In this document: piece by piece, positions 1 to 12,730 of the stretch | Layout of the letters: each line of letters opens with the position of its first letter | How positions within the stretch are numbered: the stretch's first letter is position 1 | DNA from: Chrysomallon squamiferum | Lineage: Eukaryota; Mollusca; Gastropoda; Neomphalida; Peltospiridae | NCBI GenBank assembly: GCA_012295275.1 | Contig: CM022678.1 | Coordinates: forward strand, 5,881,059 to 5,945,058 | Length of the DNA: 64,000 bases | Direction: 5' to 3' | The notes under the pieces: model-generated | What the model was told of the DNA's origin: nothing | Database searches by the model: none | What the model saw: only the letters and a program-made list of their open reading frames with translations | Program-made: the position numbers and the translations under genes

Positions 1-1847
1 TATCAGTAAATACATCTAGCTTAATAACAACAATATATATTACTAATCTTTCTAAATATCAGACAGTTTCATTGTTATTTATAATTGTTTTGTGAATTTT
101 GTGTTGTTTTTGTGTTTGTCATTGTTTTGAACTCCATTTTCAAAGCTGGTCTGTGATATTATGAAATATCTTTTGTTTTGTAATATTCTTTAAGTCTGTC
201 TGTTAAATAAGTATACAAATTTAAAGGTTAATACTTAAATAAATATATTTTAATTAAAGTTAATTTATAAAATTAAAGAATAAATATTAATAATTAAAGA
301 TTATATAAATAATACAATGTAGAAATAAAATTAAGATTTTATCTTTAAAATTAAATTTATATATATATATATATATATTTAATTTTTATAAATTTATATT
401 GATATAAAAGTAAAGGCTTAATTTTAAATATTTTTACTATATAAATAAATAACATTACAAATAAATTAATTAACAGATAAGTGAAATCTTTCCAGCCTAA
501 ACAAACATGTAAAATATATTTCAGTTTGTTCAATTAGCTTCTCTGTAGGCACACTAAACAAATTTATAAATGGGATAGCCCATTTCATTACGGTATAGAC
601 AATTTCATTTCAGGCTTGTACATATTAAACTATTTTACTATATTCCAGTTTGGGCTGATTATATAGGATGAATTGGACAGACTAACATAAAACATGATAA
701 ATAAATAATCTGGTAACAGATTGATAGATTTTGAAATAAGTTACCTCATTATAATCTGTAATGCATTATTTTATAAAATGAACATCCTGCGTCTAAATAT
801 GGAAAACAATTTCTTTTTAGAACGCCAGATTTCAAAACTGGTTACCCCATTTTCGTTTGGGACAACCATTTTCTAAATTGGACATCCCTTTTGAAAACGG
901 GATACTCATTATGTTCTAAGGATTGTTATTTGGTATATTATTAAGCCTGATTTCCTCTTGCATACCAAATACAAATGTTTACAGCATTAAATAATATTGA
1001 CAATGATTTGTTCTTCAGTTTGGTGAGTTGTTATAAATGTTGCATGTGCATAATTTATAGTTGTGATATTATTATTATTATTATTATTGTTATTATTAGA
1101 AGTATTATTATTTTTGATGTTAGAAAATATAACTAATTCATTAACAATATTAGTTTTCACCAAATGTATAATTTATGTGTGCTTGCACGTTCACCTTCAC
1201 AGACAGACAGACAGACAGAAAGACAGACAGACAGACAGATAAGGAAGTCATAGAAATACCCAGAGAGTCACAAAGATGATATATAGATTGTGTGTGTGTA
1301 CATGTACACGCACATGCATACACACACACACACGTGCTCATTTATTTGAACAAACAAATTGCATGAGCTATTAAAATCAGTCTGTTTGTGTTGATTACTG
1401 TTTGTATTGTGATATTAAAGAGTTTACTGTGAAGAAGTGATGTAAATATATATATATATATATATATATCTGGTATGTCTATTGAACTGTACATTACCTA
1501 GTTCATGCGCTTTGTTCTGTAGAATACACACAAACATGCATGCATGCACACACACACACACACATTATATATACATGAATATGGATAAACATATACACAT
1601 ACCTGCACATATATATTTATATAATGTGTCTCTGTGTGAGTGTGTGTGTGTTCATGTACATTTTTATATGTGTTGTTTGTATAAGCCATATATTTAGTGT
1701 TTTATTTGTATGTATAAAATGTCATAATCTGCCTTATGAACACAAAAGTGATCAATGCAATTTTTTTAATTATAGTGTTTTTCTGCTTTTATAATCTCTT
1801 TACCAGTATTTAAGATAGTTGCCAAAAATACATCACTGTTATATGGA

Positions 1848-1880
<33 letters not shown>

Positions 1881-2450
1881 TTTGTTCTTGGATTTTAAAA
1901 AAGAGAGAGAAAGAAAATTAAAAACTTACATGCTCCTGTCTATGGGGTGGCAAAACATAAAAAATACTTGCTGCTAATTTGGTTTTCCTCTTTCATTATT
2001 TTTGCTGTTCTGCGCTATATGAATGATACCATATTACTTAACATTAAAAATATTTCAAGTGTCTGATTAACTAATGTGTGTGTGTGTGTGTGTGTGTGTC
2101 TACTGATGGAAATACTATGTGGCAGTCAAGTGTGACATTAAATAAAAGAAATATAACAGTGATGTTGTTTGGATGTTTATGTAAAACAACTGGTGCAGCA
2201 TTTCATCCTGTCTATGCATAGAACTTTATCGGAGGCTCAGTCTTTCATGTACATTTGTTACTGTCCGTTAATAATGTAGTGTTTTTTATATACTGCTGTT
2301 TTGTAGACTTTTTAAATAATTTTTTTTTTTTTTTTAAAACAAGTGCAGTTATGGAAGCAATTTAAAGTTTGATGATGGATATTTTTTTTCTTATTAGTAA
2401 AATAAAATTAATTCATTTGTAGATTGATCGATTGATTGATTTATTTATTT

Positions 2451-2486
<36 letters not shown>

Positions 2487-3245
2487 TAAAAAAACAAATC
2501 ACTAGGAAATTGACTTTTTAAATGGCTAAGAAGTTGGCATTATTTTTGAAGACATGAAGTTGTCTGATTTTTTAAAATATTTATTTATTTATTTATTTAT
2601 TTATTGTTATTTATTTACTTTTTATTTTATATCTAAATAGAATATTTATTTCATTTTATTTTTCTATTATTGTTTTTTAAATAAATGTTTAACTAACTGC
2701 TGAATATTATTACTATTTTTATTGTACTTAATTTAAAAATATAAACTGCTTAATGTTGATATTACATCAAACTTGTACCACACTTGCAACTAACCCATGA
2801 CAGTTGAACAATTTAAAAAACTTTCATCATTTATATCCATTTCTGTATTTTTGTACAGCTTACCTCTCTGTGTATTTTTGTATGCTTTTTGCACAATAAA
2901 AAGAAATGTTATTTCCTACAAATCTTGTTGTTCAGTTTTTGATTGTCTGCGTGTATATGTCAGTATACATATGTGTGTGTTGAGAGAGAGAGAGAGAGAG
3001 AGCGAGAGAGCGAGACCACTGATTCACTATGTCAAATAAAAAGTATGTTATGACTCCCATCATCAGGACAAGATGAGGCAGAATCATGGGCATAGCCATA
3101 TTTGCATATTGAAACGATACGTTATAAAGCCAACCCAGTATTATGTTAATTAGGTGTCTTGTTGTCTTAATATTTAAATTACAAATCCCAGGGCAAGAGA
3201 GAGACTTTTTAAAAAATGCAAAGAGCTGAGATTTGGATTAGCTGC

Positions 3246-3280
<35 letters not shown>

Positions 3281-3371
3281 TTATTTAAATTAGTTAAACA
3301 AAATGTCATTCATAGCTAGATGAAAAATAATAAAATATTATAAATAAATGAAAAAAAAAAAAAAAAAGTAA
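1..3371. other. AT-rich region without a recognisable gene
   Basis: No conserved coding segment or splice-flanked exon is visible. The stretch carries (GACA)n at about 1200-1239, (AT)n at 363-380 and 1448-1470, (CA)n near 1549-1564, (TTA)n at about 1850-1880, (GT)n at 2075-2099, several (TTTA)n arrays (about 2440-2485, 2580-2605, 3243-3282) and (GA)n at 2981-3003. The short open frames here are microsatellite translations. Confidence 0.6.
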
Positions 3372-3465
3372 TGCCCCGAGTGAGGATCGAACTCACGACC
3401 TTCAGATATCTCTGTTTTACTTTGTGATTATGAGACTGACGCGCTACCTACTGCGCTATCGAGGC
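3372..3465 (-). tRNA. tRNA-Met(CAT), elongator type, with intron (copy 1)
   Basis: Read on the minus strand it folds as a cloverleaf: acceptor stem GCCTCGA pairs with TCGGGGC, the D arm has the A-box core TAGCGCAGTAGG, the T arm is GTGAG-TTCGATC-CTCAC (B box), and the anticodon loop is CTCATAA. A 21-nt insert, from ATCACAAAG to CAGAGAT, sits one base 3' of the anticodon at the canonical 37/38 position. Removing it gives a 73-nt tRNA that looks like animal elongator tRNA-Met. A long T run follows the 3' end in the direction of transcription and would stop Pol III. The sequence shows the gene directly; expression is inferred. Confidence 0.93.
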
Positions 3466-3888
3466 ATGTATAAGTGTCACTTAATTAACATAACAATTAA
3501 AACCACAGTTAATGTAAACTATTTATAATAACACAGGTAGTTAAAGTTAATATTAGCCATTGTTATTATATAATATTAATATCTCTCTCGATCTCATCTG
3601 TTTGTCTATCTGTCTGTTTGTCTATCTGTCTGTTTGTCTATCTATCTATCTGTCTGTCTGTCATAAACACACGCCCCCACGCACATATAAAAAAAATCTT
3701 AACTTGCGTTTTTCGGTGTGTTAATAGTCATCCATTTGAATCAAATTTTATCAAAATCAAGATAATCATTAATGTGATCAGGCTATATCTTAAAATAATT
3801 TACCTTAATGAATTAATAATCGTATGACGTCAGATAAAACAAAATGTCATCTACCACAAAAATAATAAAATATTGTAACAAAACATAA
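3466..3888. repeat. spacer of the tRNA-Met tandem unit
   Basis: The block just upstream of copy 1 (GTCACTTAATTAACATAAC onwards, then CCACAGTTAATGTAAACT) recurs beside copies 2, 3 and 4, so tRNA and flank were duplicated together. It also holds a (TCTG/TCTA)n stretch at 3600-3661 and a TGACGTCA palindrome at 3825-3832. Confidence 0.7.
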
Positions 3889-3982
3889 TGCCCCGAGTGA
3901 GGATCGAACTCACGACCTTCAGATATCTCTGTTTCGCTTTGTGATTATGAGACTGACGCGCTACCTACTGCGCTATCGAGGC
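3889..3982 (-). tRNA. tRNA-Met(CAT) with intron (copy 2)
   Basis: It matches copy 1 throughout the mature tRNA and has the same 21-nt intron at 37/38. The only differences I see are two substitutions inside the intron (plus-strand GTTTCGCTTT instead of GTTTTACTTT). Variation confined to the insert fits a removed intron. A short TTTT run follows the 3' end. Confidence 0.92.
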
Positions 3983-4475
3983 ATACATAAGTGTCACTTA
4001 ATTAACATAACAATTAAAACCACAGTTAAAGTAAACTATTTATAATAACACAGGTAGTTAAAGTGTTTATGTGATGTTTGTAATGTTAATTGACGTTATT
4101 TTTAGAAAACAATAAAATGGAATGCATTTGATTGGTGTACATTTTTTACAGTTATTATTATTATTTTGTTAATATTACTGTTGTTTGTAAATAAATAAAT
4201 ATTGTATATTATGTAAACAATAGATTTGGAAATTCAATAAGAAAAAATGGAATGCATTGGATTGGTGTACATTTTTTTACAGTTATTATTATTATTATTT
4301 TGTTAATATTACGTTATATTATAAAAAGAAAACGTTATATAAGCAGATTAATAATAATGATTCTAATAAGAACAACAGCTACAACAACGTCCACAGAAAT
4401 AATAACGTAGTATTAATTACCAAAAATAAAAATAAATAAATAAATAAAAATATTAATATATTCTAAAAAAAGAAA

Positions 4476-4569
4476 TGCCCCGAGTGAGGATCGAACTCAC
4501 GACCTTCAGATATCTCTGTTTTACTTTGTGATTATGAGACTGACGCGCTACCTACTGCGCTATCGAGGC
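4476..4569 (-). tRNA. tRNA-Met(CAT) with intron (copy 3)
   Basis: Over its 94 bases it matches copy 1, with the same cloverleaf, CAT anticodon and 21-nt intron. On the minus strand the 3' end runs into TTTCTTTTTTT, a good Pol III terminator. The upstream flank starts with the same GTCACTTAATTAACATAAC block as its neighbours. Confidence 0.92.
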
Positions 4570-5231
4570 ATACAAAACTGTCACTTAATTAACATAACAA
4601 TTAAAACCACAGTTAATGTAAACTGTTTATAATAACACAGGTCATGTGATTTTTTAAAAGTTAAATGACATTATTTTTAGAAAACAATCAAATGGAATGC
4701 AGTGGAAATGGTGTAAAAGAAAATTCGGTTCTCTGTTGTTTTTTTTTCTTTTTTTTTTAGTTATTATTATTATTATTATTTTGTTACTGTTGTTTCTAAA
4801 TAAAAAATATTGTATATTATGTAAACATTAGTTTTGGAAATTCAATAAGAAAACGTTATATAAGCAGATTAATAATAATGATTCTAATAAGAACAACAGC
4901 CTCAACAACGTCAACAGAAATAATAACGTAGTATTAATTACAACAACAAAAAAATAATAATAATTATATAATAATCAACATTGTTATTATTATGTTTTGG
5001 TTATTGTTACTGTTTTTTGTAAATAAATAAATATAGTATATTATGTGAAAAACAGTATTTGAAATTTAAAAAGAAAACGTTATATAAGCAGATCAATAAT
5101 AATGATTCTAATAAGAACAACAGCTACAACAACGTCAACAGAAATAATAACGTAGTCTTAATTACAAAAAAATAAATAAATAAATAAATAAATAATTAAT
5201 ATATTCTAAAAAAAAAAAAAAAAAAAAGTAA

Positions 5232-5325
5232 TGCCCCGAGTGAGGATCGAACTCACGACCTTCAGATATCTCTGTTTTACTTTGTGATTATGAGACTGAC
5301 GCGCTACCTACTGCGCTATCGAGGC
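5232..5325 (-). tRNA. tRNA-Met(CAT) with intron (copy 4)
   Basis: It matches copy 1 over its 94 bases. A long T run follows the 3' end on the minus strand. Its upstream flank is the nearest relative of the copy 1 flank, including a (TCTG)n remnant and a TGACGTCA palindrome at 5630-5637, so copies 1 and 4 look like a recent duplication pair. Confidence 0.92.
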
Positions 5326-5726
5326 ATACATAAGTGTCACTTAATTAACATAACAATTAAAACCACAGTTAATGTAAACTATTTATAATAACACAGGTAG
5401 TTAAAGTTAATATTAGCCATTGTTATTTTATAATATTAATATCTCTCTCTATCTGTCTGTATGTCTGTCACAAACACACACCTCCACGCACACATAAAAA
5501 ATCTTATCTTGCGTTTTTCGGTGCGTTAAAATCAATCCATTTTAATCAAATTTTATCAAAATTTAGATAATCTTTAATGTGATCAGGCTATATCTTAAAA
5601 TATTTTACCTTAATGAATTAATAATCGTATGACGTCAGATAGTTGAACAAAATGTCATCTACCATTACCATTCATGGCTACAACAAAAATAATAAAATAT
5701 TATAAATAAAACAAACAAAAAATAAA

Positions 5727-5747
5727 TGCCCCGAGTTCGAACTCATG
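5727..5747 (-). pseudogene. truncated tRNA-Met remnant
   Basis: Only the 3' acceptor strand and part of the T arm survive (plus strand TGCCCCGAG joined to TTCGAACTCATG, with about seven bases missing between them). After that the sequence enters a poly-T and (ATT)n tract. The flanks match those of the intact copies, so this is a sixth unit that lost most of its tRNA. Confidence 0.7.
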
Positions 5748-6054
5748 TTTTTTTTTTTTTTTTTATTATTATTATTATTTTTTTTTTTTGTTATTATTAT
5801 TACTGTTGTTTGTAAATAAATAAATATTGTATATTATGTAAACATTAGTTTTGGAAATTCAATAAGAAAACGTTATAAAAGCAGATTAATAATAATGTTA
5901 CTGTTGTTTGTAAATAAATAAATATTATGTAAAAAACAGTATTTGAAATTTAAAAAGAAAACGTTATATAAGCAGATTAATAATAATGATTCTAATAAGA
6001 ACAACAGCTACAACAACGTCAACAGAAATAATAACGTAGCATTAATTACCAAAA

Positions 6055-6086
<32 letters not shown>

Positions 6087-6107
6087 ATTAACATATTCTA
6101 AAAGAAA

Positions 6108-6201
6108 TGCCCCGAGTGAGGATCGAACTCACGACCTTCAGATATCTCTGTTTTACTTTGTGATTATGAGACTGACGCGCTACCTACTGCGCTATCGAGG
6201 C
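6108..6201 (-). tRNA. tRNA-Met(CAT) with intron (copy 5)
   Basis: The 94-base gene matches copies 1, 3 and 4, including the intron. A TTTCTTTT stretch follows the 3' end. Its upstream flank (from 6202) differs from the GTCACTTAATTAACATAAC block of the others, so it lies at the edge of the duplicated array. A TGACGTCA palindrome is at 6521-6528. Confidence 0.92.
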
Positions 6202-6640
6202 CATGTAACGTGTTTGTCCAATTAACACAGTAATTAGAAGTCAGAATAACGTGAATGAATTATTACTTAATTAAACATCGAACATACTTATTTTGATATA
6301 CGCCATTGCTGTTTCATAATATTAATATTTCTCTCTGTCTACGTATGTGTATATATCTATCTGTCTGTCTGTTATAAACACACGGCTCCACGCACACATA
6401 AAATATCTTACCTTGCGTTTTTCGGTGTGTTAATATTCGTCCATTTCAATACAGTTTTTAAATTAATCTTAGTAAAAGGCCATATCTTAAAATATTTGAC
6501 TTAATGAATTAATAATTGTATGACGTCAGATAAACGTCATTACGTTACTATGACGTTAATTGTTATGTCTCTCATTACACTTTTCGCTGGATTCGAGTTT
6601 ACGTAAGTAAATTTGTATATTCTTGTTAAAGAAACTAATC

Positions 6641-6714
<74 letters not shown>

Positions 6715-8162
6715 GAATTGCTATTAATATTGTAACAACAACAATAATAATAGCAGTAATAGTAGTAATAGTAGTAGAAGTTTTGTTCTTACTGCAGTTG
6801 ATGTTATTCTTTTTTCTGTTTTCTTCTTATAATAATTATTATATAATAATTATTATTGTTGTTTTTGTTGTTGTTGTTGTTGTAGTTGTTGTTGTAGTTG
6901 TTTTATTAGACAAACAACAATGGAAACAAATTTCCACTAGTTTATTTTGTAAATTGTTTTCCATGACAATTCAGTTAAATTATTTTAATATTTTGCTGTA
7001 AACTTCATCTTCTGAAGAAAAAAAACCTAAATATATATACATATGTATATATGTGTATATAAATTTAAGAAAAGAATCGAACATCTCTTTTGAACTGTAC
7101 ATAATACAATCATTATGCCTTTCTGACATTCTCACCACACATTACAAATACCACAGTTCAAGATGATTCAAGAGAGGTTGGGGATTTTGTTGTTGTTGTT
7201 TGTTTGTTTGTTGTTGTTGATGTTTTTTTTTTTTTTTTTTTTGTTATTTTGTTTTGGGGGAGAAGAATTTTTTATTATTTTTATTTTTCTGGTTGTTGTG
7301 GTTTTATTTATTTATTTTTTTTATTTATTTATTTAATATATATATATATTTGTTGTTGTTATGGTTGTTTTTAATCTATTTTCCTGTTCTATCATTATTC
7401 CACTTAATGGAGAAAAGAAAAAAAAAAAATCCTTTTGTAGAATAGTTTTTCATGAATCAATTTTGGGCTCAGAATATCATTTATTTCAAGGTACAACTTT
7501 AGTTTATCACTTAATGATTTATACTTGAAACAAGACAACAAAATGAATTACGTATTGAGTTTATTACAAAAATCTTTTTTTTTTTTTTTTCAATTTACAG
7601 AAAACATGACAATTGGTTAGAATTCTGGACTTTGTTAGTTGAACATGGAGTTTATGTTATAATGAAGAAAACATTAACACACAAACTGATTTGAAATGAT
7701 TTACAAACTCATTAACTTATTAATAAAATTAAATTTTACACATAAATTAATTATAAAGCTATATATATATATATATACACGTGTGTGTGTATATATATAT
7801 GTATGTGTGTGTGTATGTGTGTATGTCTTTGTGTGTATATATATTAACTAATGAGAAAATTGTATTAAGATTGATAATAATTAAATTGCAAAACGATAAC
7901 TTTTTAAAACAAGAAAATTACATTCAAACAAGGTATTAAATTATAAGTATATATAAATAAAAAAAAACAATAATAATAATAAAAAAAAAAAAAAAAAAAA
8001 AATTAATTAATTAAAAATAATAGTAATAATAATAATAAAAAGTACTATTTCCAAATAGGTGACATGTAAAAGATAATTGATATCTAAAAGTGTAGATATG
8101 TATACATACAAAATGAGCAGATGCTGAGCTTAAAAATAATTTCTATTTTAAAAAAAAACAAC

Positions 8163-8202
<40 letters not shown>

Positions 8203-9826
8203 TAATAATAATAATAATAACTTGGAATATTTGTACTAGTTTTGGCCACATCAGTTAGATATGATTTCACATATGTATGTACGTGTGTATGTGTGTGCAT
8301 ATGCATGTATGTGTGTGTGTATTATATATCCATGTATGTTTTGCGTTGCTAAAATGTTTTTAAATGTTTACACAGTTCAAATGTTATCAGTACTAATAGT
8401 TGTAGTTTTGTTAATACAGTAATGTTAAAATGCAGCAAACAGAATTAGAGAGAGAGAGAGAGAACAATTTTATGTAGATCCCAACAAAATTTAAAAGCAG
8501 TATAAGAATCTGATAATAATTTTACAAATGTCTGCAAACTTTATACCTCCAAATGTCGACACTTTATTAATAATTTGTATCATTTAAATCAGTTATTACA
8601 TATTATTACAAAACACACTTATTTTAACCAAAAGAAAAAATATATAAACAAAACATAAAACAAAACTGAAAGTGGTTATAACACGTTACGATTTTACCTA
8701 TGATATGTGTTACGATAAACAGGAACCCAAAATGGGCCCGTTTTGTTAAAAATTAAGTGTAAAAAAAACAAAAAAAAGATAAGATATGTTATATATGTAA
8801 AAAATTACATTTACAACACAAAGGAAAACAAAATATTTATCTTGCAGCCTGTTGTAGATTATAATTCATTACAGAAGGTGTTTTTTTTTTTTTTTTTTTT
8901 TTTTTTAAATAATAGATATTACAAATCTAAGATTTTTCTATATTTTACATTTCAAACAAGATAAATTGAGTTTTTTTTTTTTTTTGTGATGTTTATTTTA
9001 TAGCTTATATATGAAGTGTTTGTAAAAGCTGTCAAAATATGTTTATGTTCATTTAGTTATTATTAAAAGTATATGAATTCTGATTATTTCTATATAACTT
9101 AAGTAAACAATGGCAATCTGTGAAATGTACATATTTATGCTATCTGTGCATGTACATATAATGTAAGTATACTTGGTGAAAAGGTAAAAAGATGGCAAGG
9201 AAGATAGTGAAGATATTTTTAAATAATAATAATAAGCATTATAACAAAAAAAAAAAAAAAAAAAAAAAATAAAAATATATAACTATGTCCATAACAAAAG
9301 GAATAAAACCTTTAACATTAAAAGATATAAAAATACTAATCAGAGTGAAAAAATAACTAAATTAAAACTGACTTTTAAATTTCAGTCTAAAACACAAAAT
9401 TCCAGAAAGACTGGTTCAGACAGTTGGAAAAAAAAAAAAATGTGTCTACATTTATCATACTTCAAGGTTTAGTTGGAAGATGGTAACGCTCACCCGAATA
9501 ATTAAGTGATATAAATATTTAGAAATATTGTTAAGAAAAGCGTTAATTCTCAGAGCCTTGGAAAATACTTTTACAGAGAATAATTATATTTTTGTTGTAT
9601 TAGTAGTGACAAAAAAAAAAAAATAAATAAATAAAGAAAATAAAGAAAAAAATATATATAAAAGCTGCCATGGTTTTGGATTTCTTGAAACAAAATTTTT
9701 CATTTGTGTATTTTCAATGCCTTAAGAATAATAGTAAAAAATGTATAATTAGTTTATTTAATGAGTATAGTTTATTTTGTTATTTTGACTGTTTTCAGAA
9801 TAATAACAGCAACAATAACAATAACA

Positions 9827-9864
<38 letters not shown>

Positions 9865-9869
9865 TATAT

Positions 9870-9957
<88 letters not shown>

Positions 9958-10225
9958 GATGAAGAAGAAGAAGAGTAAGAAGAAGGTGTGAGAATGTGTT
10001 GTGTATTATTTCTTTATAATCATAAACATAGATAGACAGATAGACAGATAGACAGACAGACAGACAGACTACAAAAGCAAACATATTATGATTTGTTAAA
10101 GCTCTGGCTATGACTTGCAGTACACTAGTAAAGACTGAGATTCCAGTAAACAGTAATTCACATTTCTCTACTTTAACCAGTATATGAAACAAATTCACTT
10201 TGTCAGTTGCAAATTACTGTACTGT
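6202..10225. other. simple-repeat-rich intergenic DNA
   Basis: I see no exon here. Contents include (AAT)n at about 6645-6688, (TTG)n at 6856-6900, poly-T or T-rich tracts near 7220 and 7575, (GT)n with AT at 7760-7845, poly-A near 7981, (AAT)n at 8164-8219, poly-T at 8881-8906 and 8971-8985, poly-A near 9246, a long (AAT)n at 9823-9957 and (GACA)n at 10030-10068. Confidence 0.55.
9823..9957. repeat. (AAT)n trinucleotide array
   Basis: About 130 bp of nearly pure AAT. It translates as poly-Asn, poly-Ile or poly-Leu in different frames, which makes long but meaningless open frames on both strands. Confidence 0.95.
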
Positions 10226-10830
10226 TCCAAGGGGCACAACTGCAATTACACCTAAAACAACAGCTCCATAAATAGGCTAAAAAAAAAAAAAAAAAAAAAA
10301 AAAAATCAAGGGACGTAACTCTTACACTGAACAACAGATTCATCAATCGCGTATCAAGGGACATAACTCATTTATTCTTACTATAGAGATATAAAAAAAC
10401 AACCAAAAACAACTCTTGTAAAATACCAAGGGACATAACTACATTAGGAATGAGAAAACAGTTTCTCCAGGCATGAACAAATATAGATTGCGTCAAGGGA
10501 GACAACTCTGTTAGACCCGAAACAAAAGCTTTTAACATATATAAAAAAGATTTTTTTTATCAAGGGATATAATTCCTTTTGTCTTTAAATAATGACTTTA
10601 TCAACAGAAAAAAGAATATTTAAATATTAAGGGACATGGGTGTTTGAGTCTTAAAGCAAAAGTTCTTATAATTACAGAAAATTGATACTTAAACTTCAAG
10701 GGATACAACTGCTTTAGTCTTAAAGAAAAGATCATCATAAATTATAGGAAAAGGATATTTAAACAGAAAATATTTTTATCGAGGGACATATAGTCTTACT
10801 AGCCTTGAACAAACAGTTTTAATTGATTAT
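10226..10830. repeat. array of CAAGGGACATAACT cores, first block
   Basis: Nine imperfect units carry a conserved core (CAAGGGACATAACT and variants) at about 10229, 10307, 10355, 10427, 10494, 10561, 10629, 10698 and 10781. Spacing is mostly 65-80 bp. The core is usually followed by TTAGTCTTGAAC-like text and an A-rich segment. The array lies downstream of the adaptor gene's stop codon in that gene's orientation, but whether it is transcribed is unknown. Confidence 0.8.
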
Positions 10831-11483
10831 TTTTTGCTCAATAACAAAATTTCAACCAAAAAACAAAATAATAATAATAAAAAAATAAAGATTTTTTTTT
10901 TTTATAAATAAACAGAATTTCTTTTAATGAATAAACACACAATATCTGTGAATCTGTGTATATATGTTAGACAACAACCATGTTCAACCATTGTGAATAA
11001 TGTCTGTTCAAAATACAGAATACACACAATCTATTTCATTCAGTATTTTGTTTTCTACACAGTAATATTATTCAGTCAGTAAAGTAGTTTATTTGATAAA
11101 CTTGTCAATACATCAGAACATTTATTCAGCATCCATTCAACCACTCTGAATAATTATTAATGAATATTTAATACCTTCAGTTTGATATAGATCTGGATGA
11201 CAACCATAACTACAGAGACATTCTGATTAATTTAGTTTGAAATATGCAAATGAATAAGTAATTATACATTGGTGTAAAAATCGTGTCCAAGCATTCTCTA
11301 TAGATGAATAAATGTACAATGACATTAGATTCAATAAACTTTGTGTATATTCATCCATTTTGATTACATCCTGTGTTAAATGTTGATACAATGAATCACA
11401 TGACAGGAATGTATGTTACAATATAATGTATGTACAAACTTACAAAATATCAATGACATAAACTAACTAAGCATTAAGGATCC

Positions 11484-11566
11484 ACTATAATAATAATAAT
11501 AATAATAGTGGTAGTGGTAGTAGTAGTAGTAGTAATAATAATAGTATTAATAACAATAATAAACAC

Positions 11567-11639
<73 letters not shown>

Positions 11640-11758
11640 GTAGTAGTAGTAGTAATAGTAATAATAATCATAATAATAATAATAATAATAGTAATAATGG
11701 TAATAGTAGTAGTAGTAGTAGTAGTAATAATAATAATAGTAACAATAATAATAATATC
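11484..11758. repeat. compound (AAT)n/(AGT)n array
   Basis: A run of AAT, AGT and AAC triplets over about 270 bp. Open frames on both strands (poly-Ile, poly-Val, poly-Thr) are products of the repeat. Confidence 0.95.
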
Positions 11759-12287
11759 TGTTAACTGAAGCATTATTTCAAAGACGAATGAATTCCTGTA
11801 ACACTAACACTTTCTTGACTCATTATTTTACAAGCATCAAGCAGTGTTTTTTAAAATTCAAATTGATTTGTATTAATATTGCATAATTGTTACAATTTCT
11901 AAATCTTGTACATGCATATCTGAACACTGCACACATATGATGAAAGCTAGTATATGAATAATAAAATTAGAAAAATCAACAAAAGAAAAAAAAAAAAAAA
12001 AAACATTTTTTTTTTAGCCACGTAATGAAAATTACAATTGCTGATACCAGAAATATTTACATTTTTGAACATTTCCTTCAAAATAATAAATATATAAACA
12101 AATAAACGCGCAAATGCATTTTTGATATTAATCTAAAGTTCAATATTCTAGTTATAAATAAAAATGAACAGTAATTAATTGATAAATAAATAATATTTAA
12201 AAAAACAACACCAAGAAACAAGAAGAAAGTTTTAAAACAAACCAATTGAGCTTATTAAAATTAATGAGCACAAAACAAATATTTTAA

Positions 12288-12730
12288 ATACCAAGGGACA
12301 CAACTGTGTTAGTCTTGAACCAAAAGCTTCATAACAAATTAATAATAAATAACGATGAATGAATTCAAATATCAAGGGACACAACTGCATTACATCTGAC
12401 ACAATAGCTTCATCAAGGAAAAAAATAAATAATTACATACCACAGGACATAACTGTTTTAGTTTGATGAAGAAAAAGAATATTCAAGACTCAGGGGACAT
12501 AACTGCTTTAGTCTTAATCCAATAAAAATCTTCAACAGAAAAGGAATGTTTATATACCAAGGGACATAATTTCATTGGAGTTTTCAGTGAACAGTTTGAT
12601 GTAAAAAAAAAAAACTTATTTAAATGCTAAGGAACATAAATGCTTTCATCTTAAACAAATAGTCTAACTGAAAAATTAAAAAAGGATGTTCAAGTAGCAA
12701 GGGACATAACTGGTTTAGTTTTGAAACAGT
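12288..12730. repeat. array of CAAGGGACATAACT cores, second block
   Basis: Seven more imperfect units have cores at about 12293, 12373, 12443, 12491, 12559, 12629 and 12698, again mostly about 70 bp apart and followed by a TTAGTCTTGAA-like segment. The block is in the same orientation as the first and about 1.5 kb from it, so one original array was probably split by other sequence. Confidence 0.8.

Noticed and set aside
9670-9978. Open frame with long Asn and Ile runs
   Set aside because: It is the translation of the (AAT)n array plus AT-rich flank, with no domain and no splice context.
11474-11773. Open frames on both strands with poly-Ile, poly-Val and poly-Thr
   Set aside because: Both are frames of the same triplet microsatellite.
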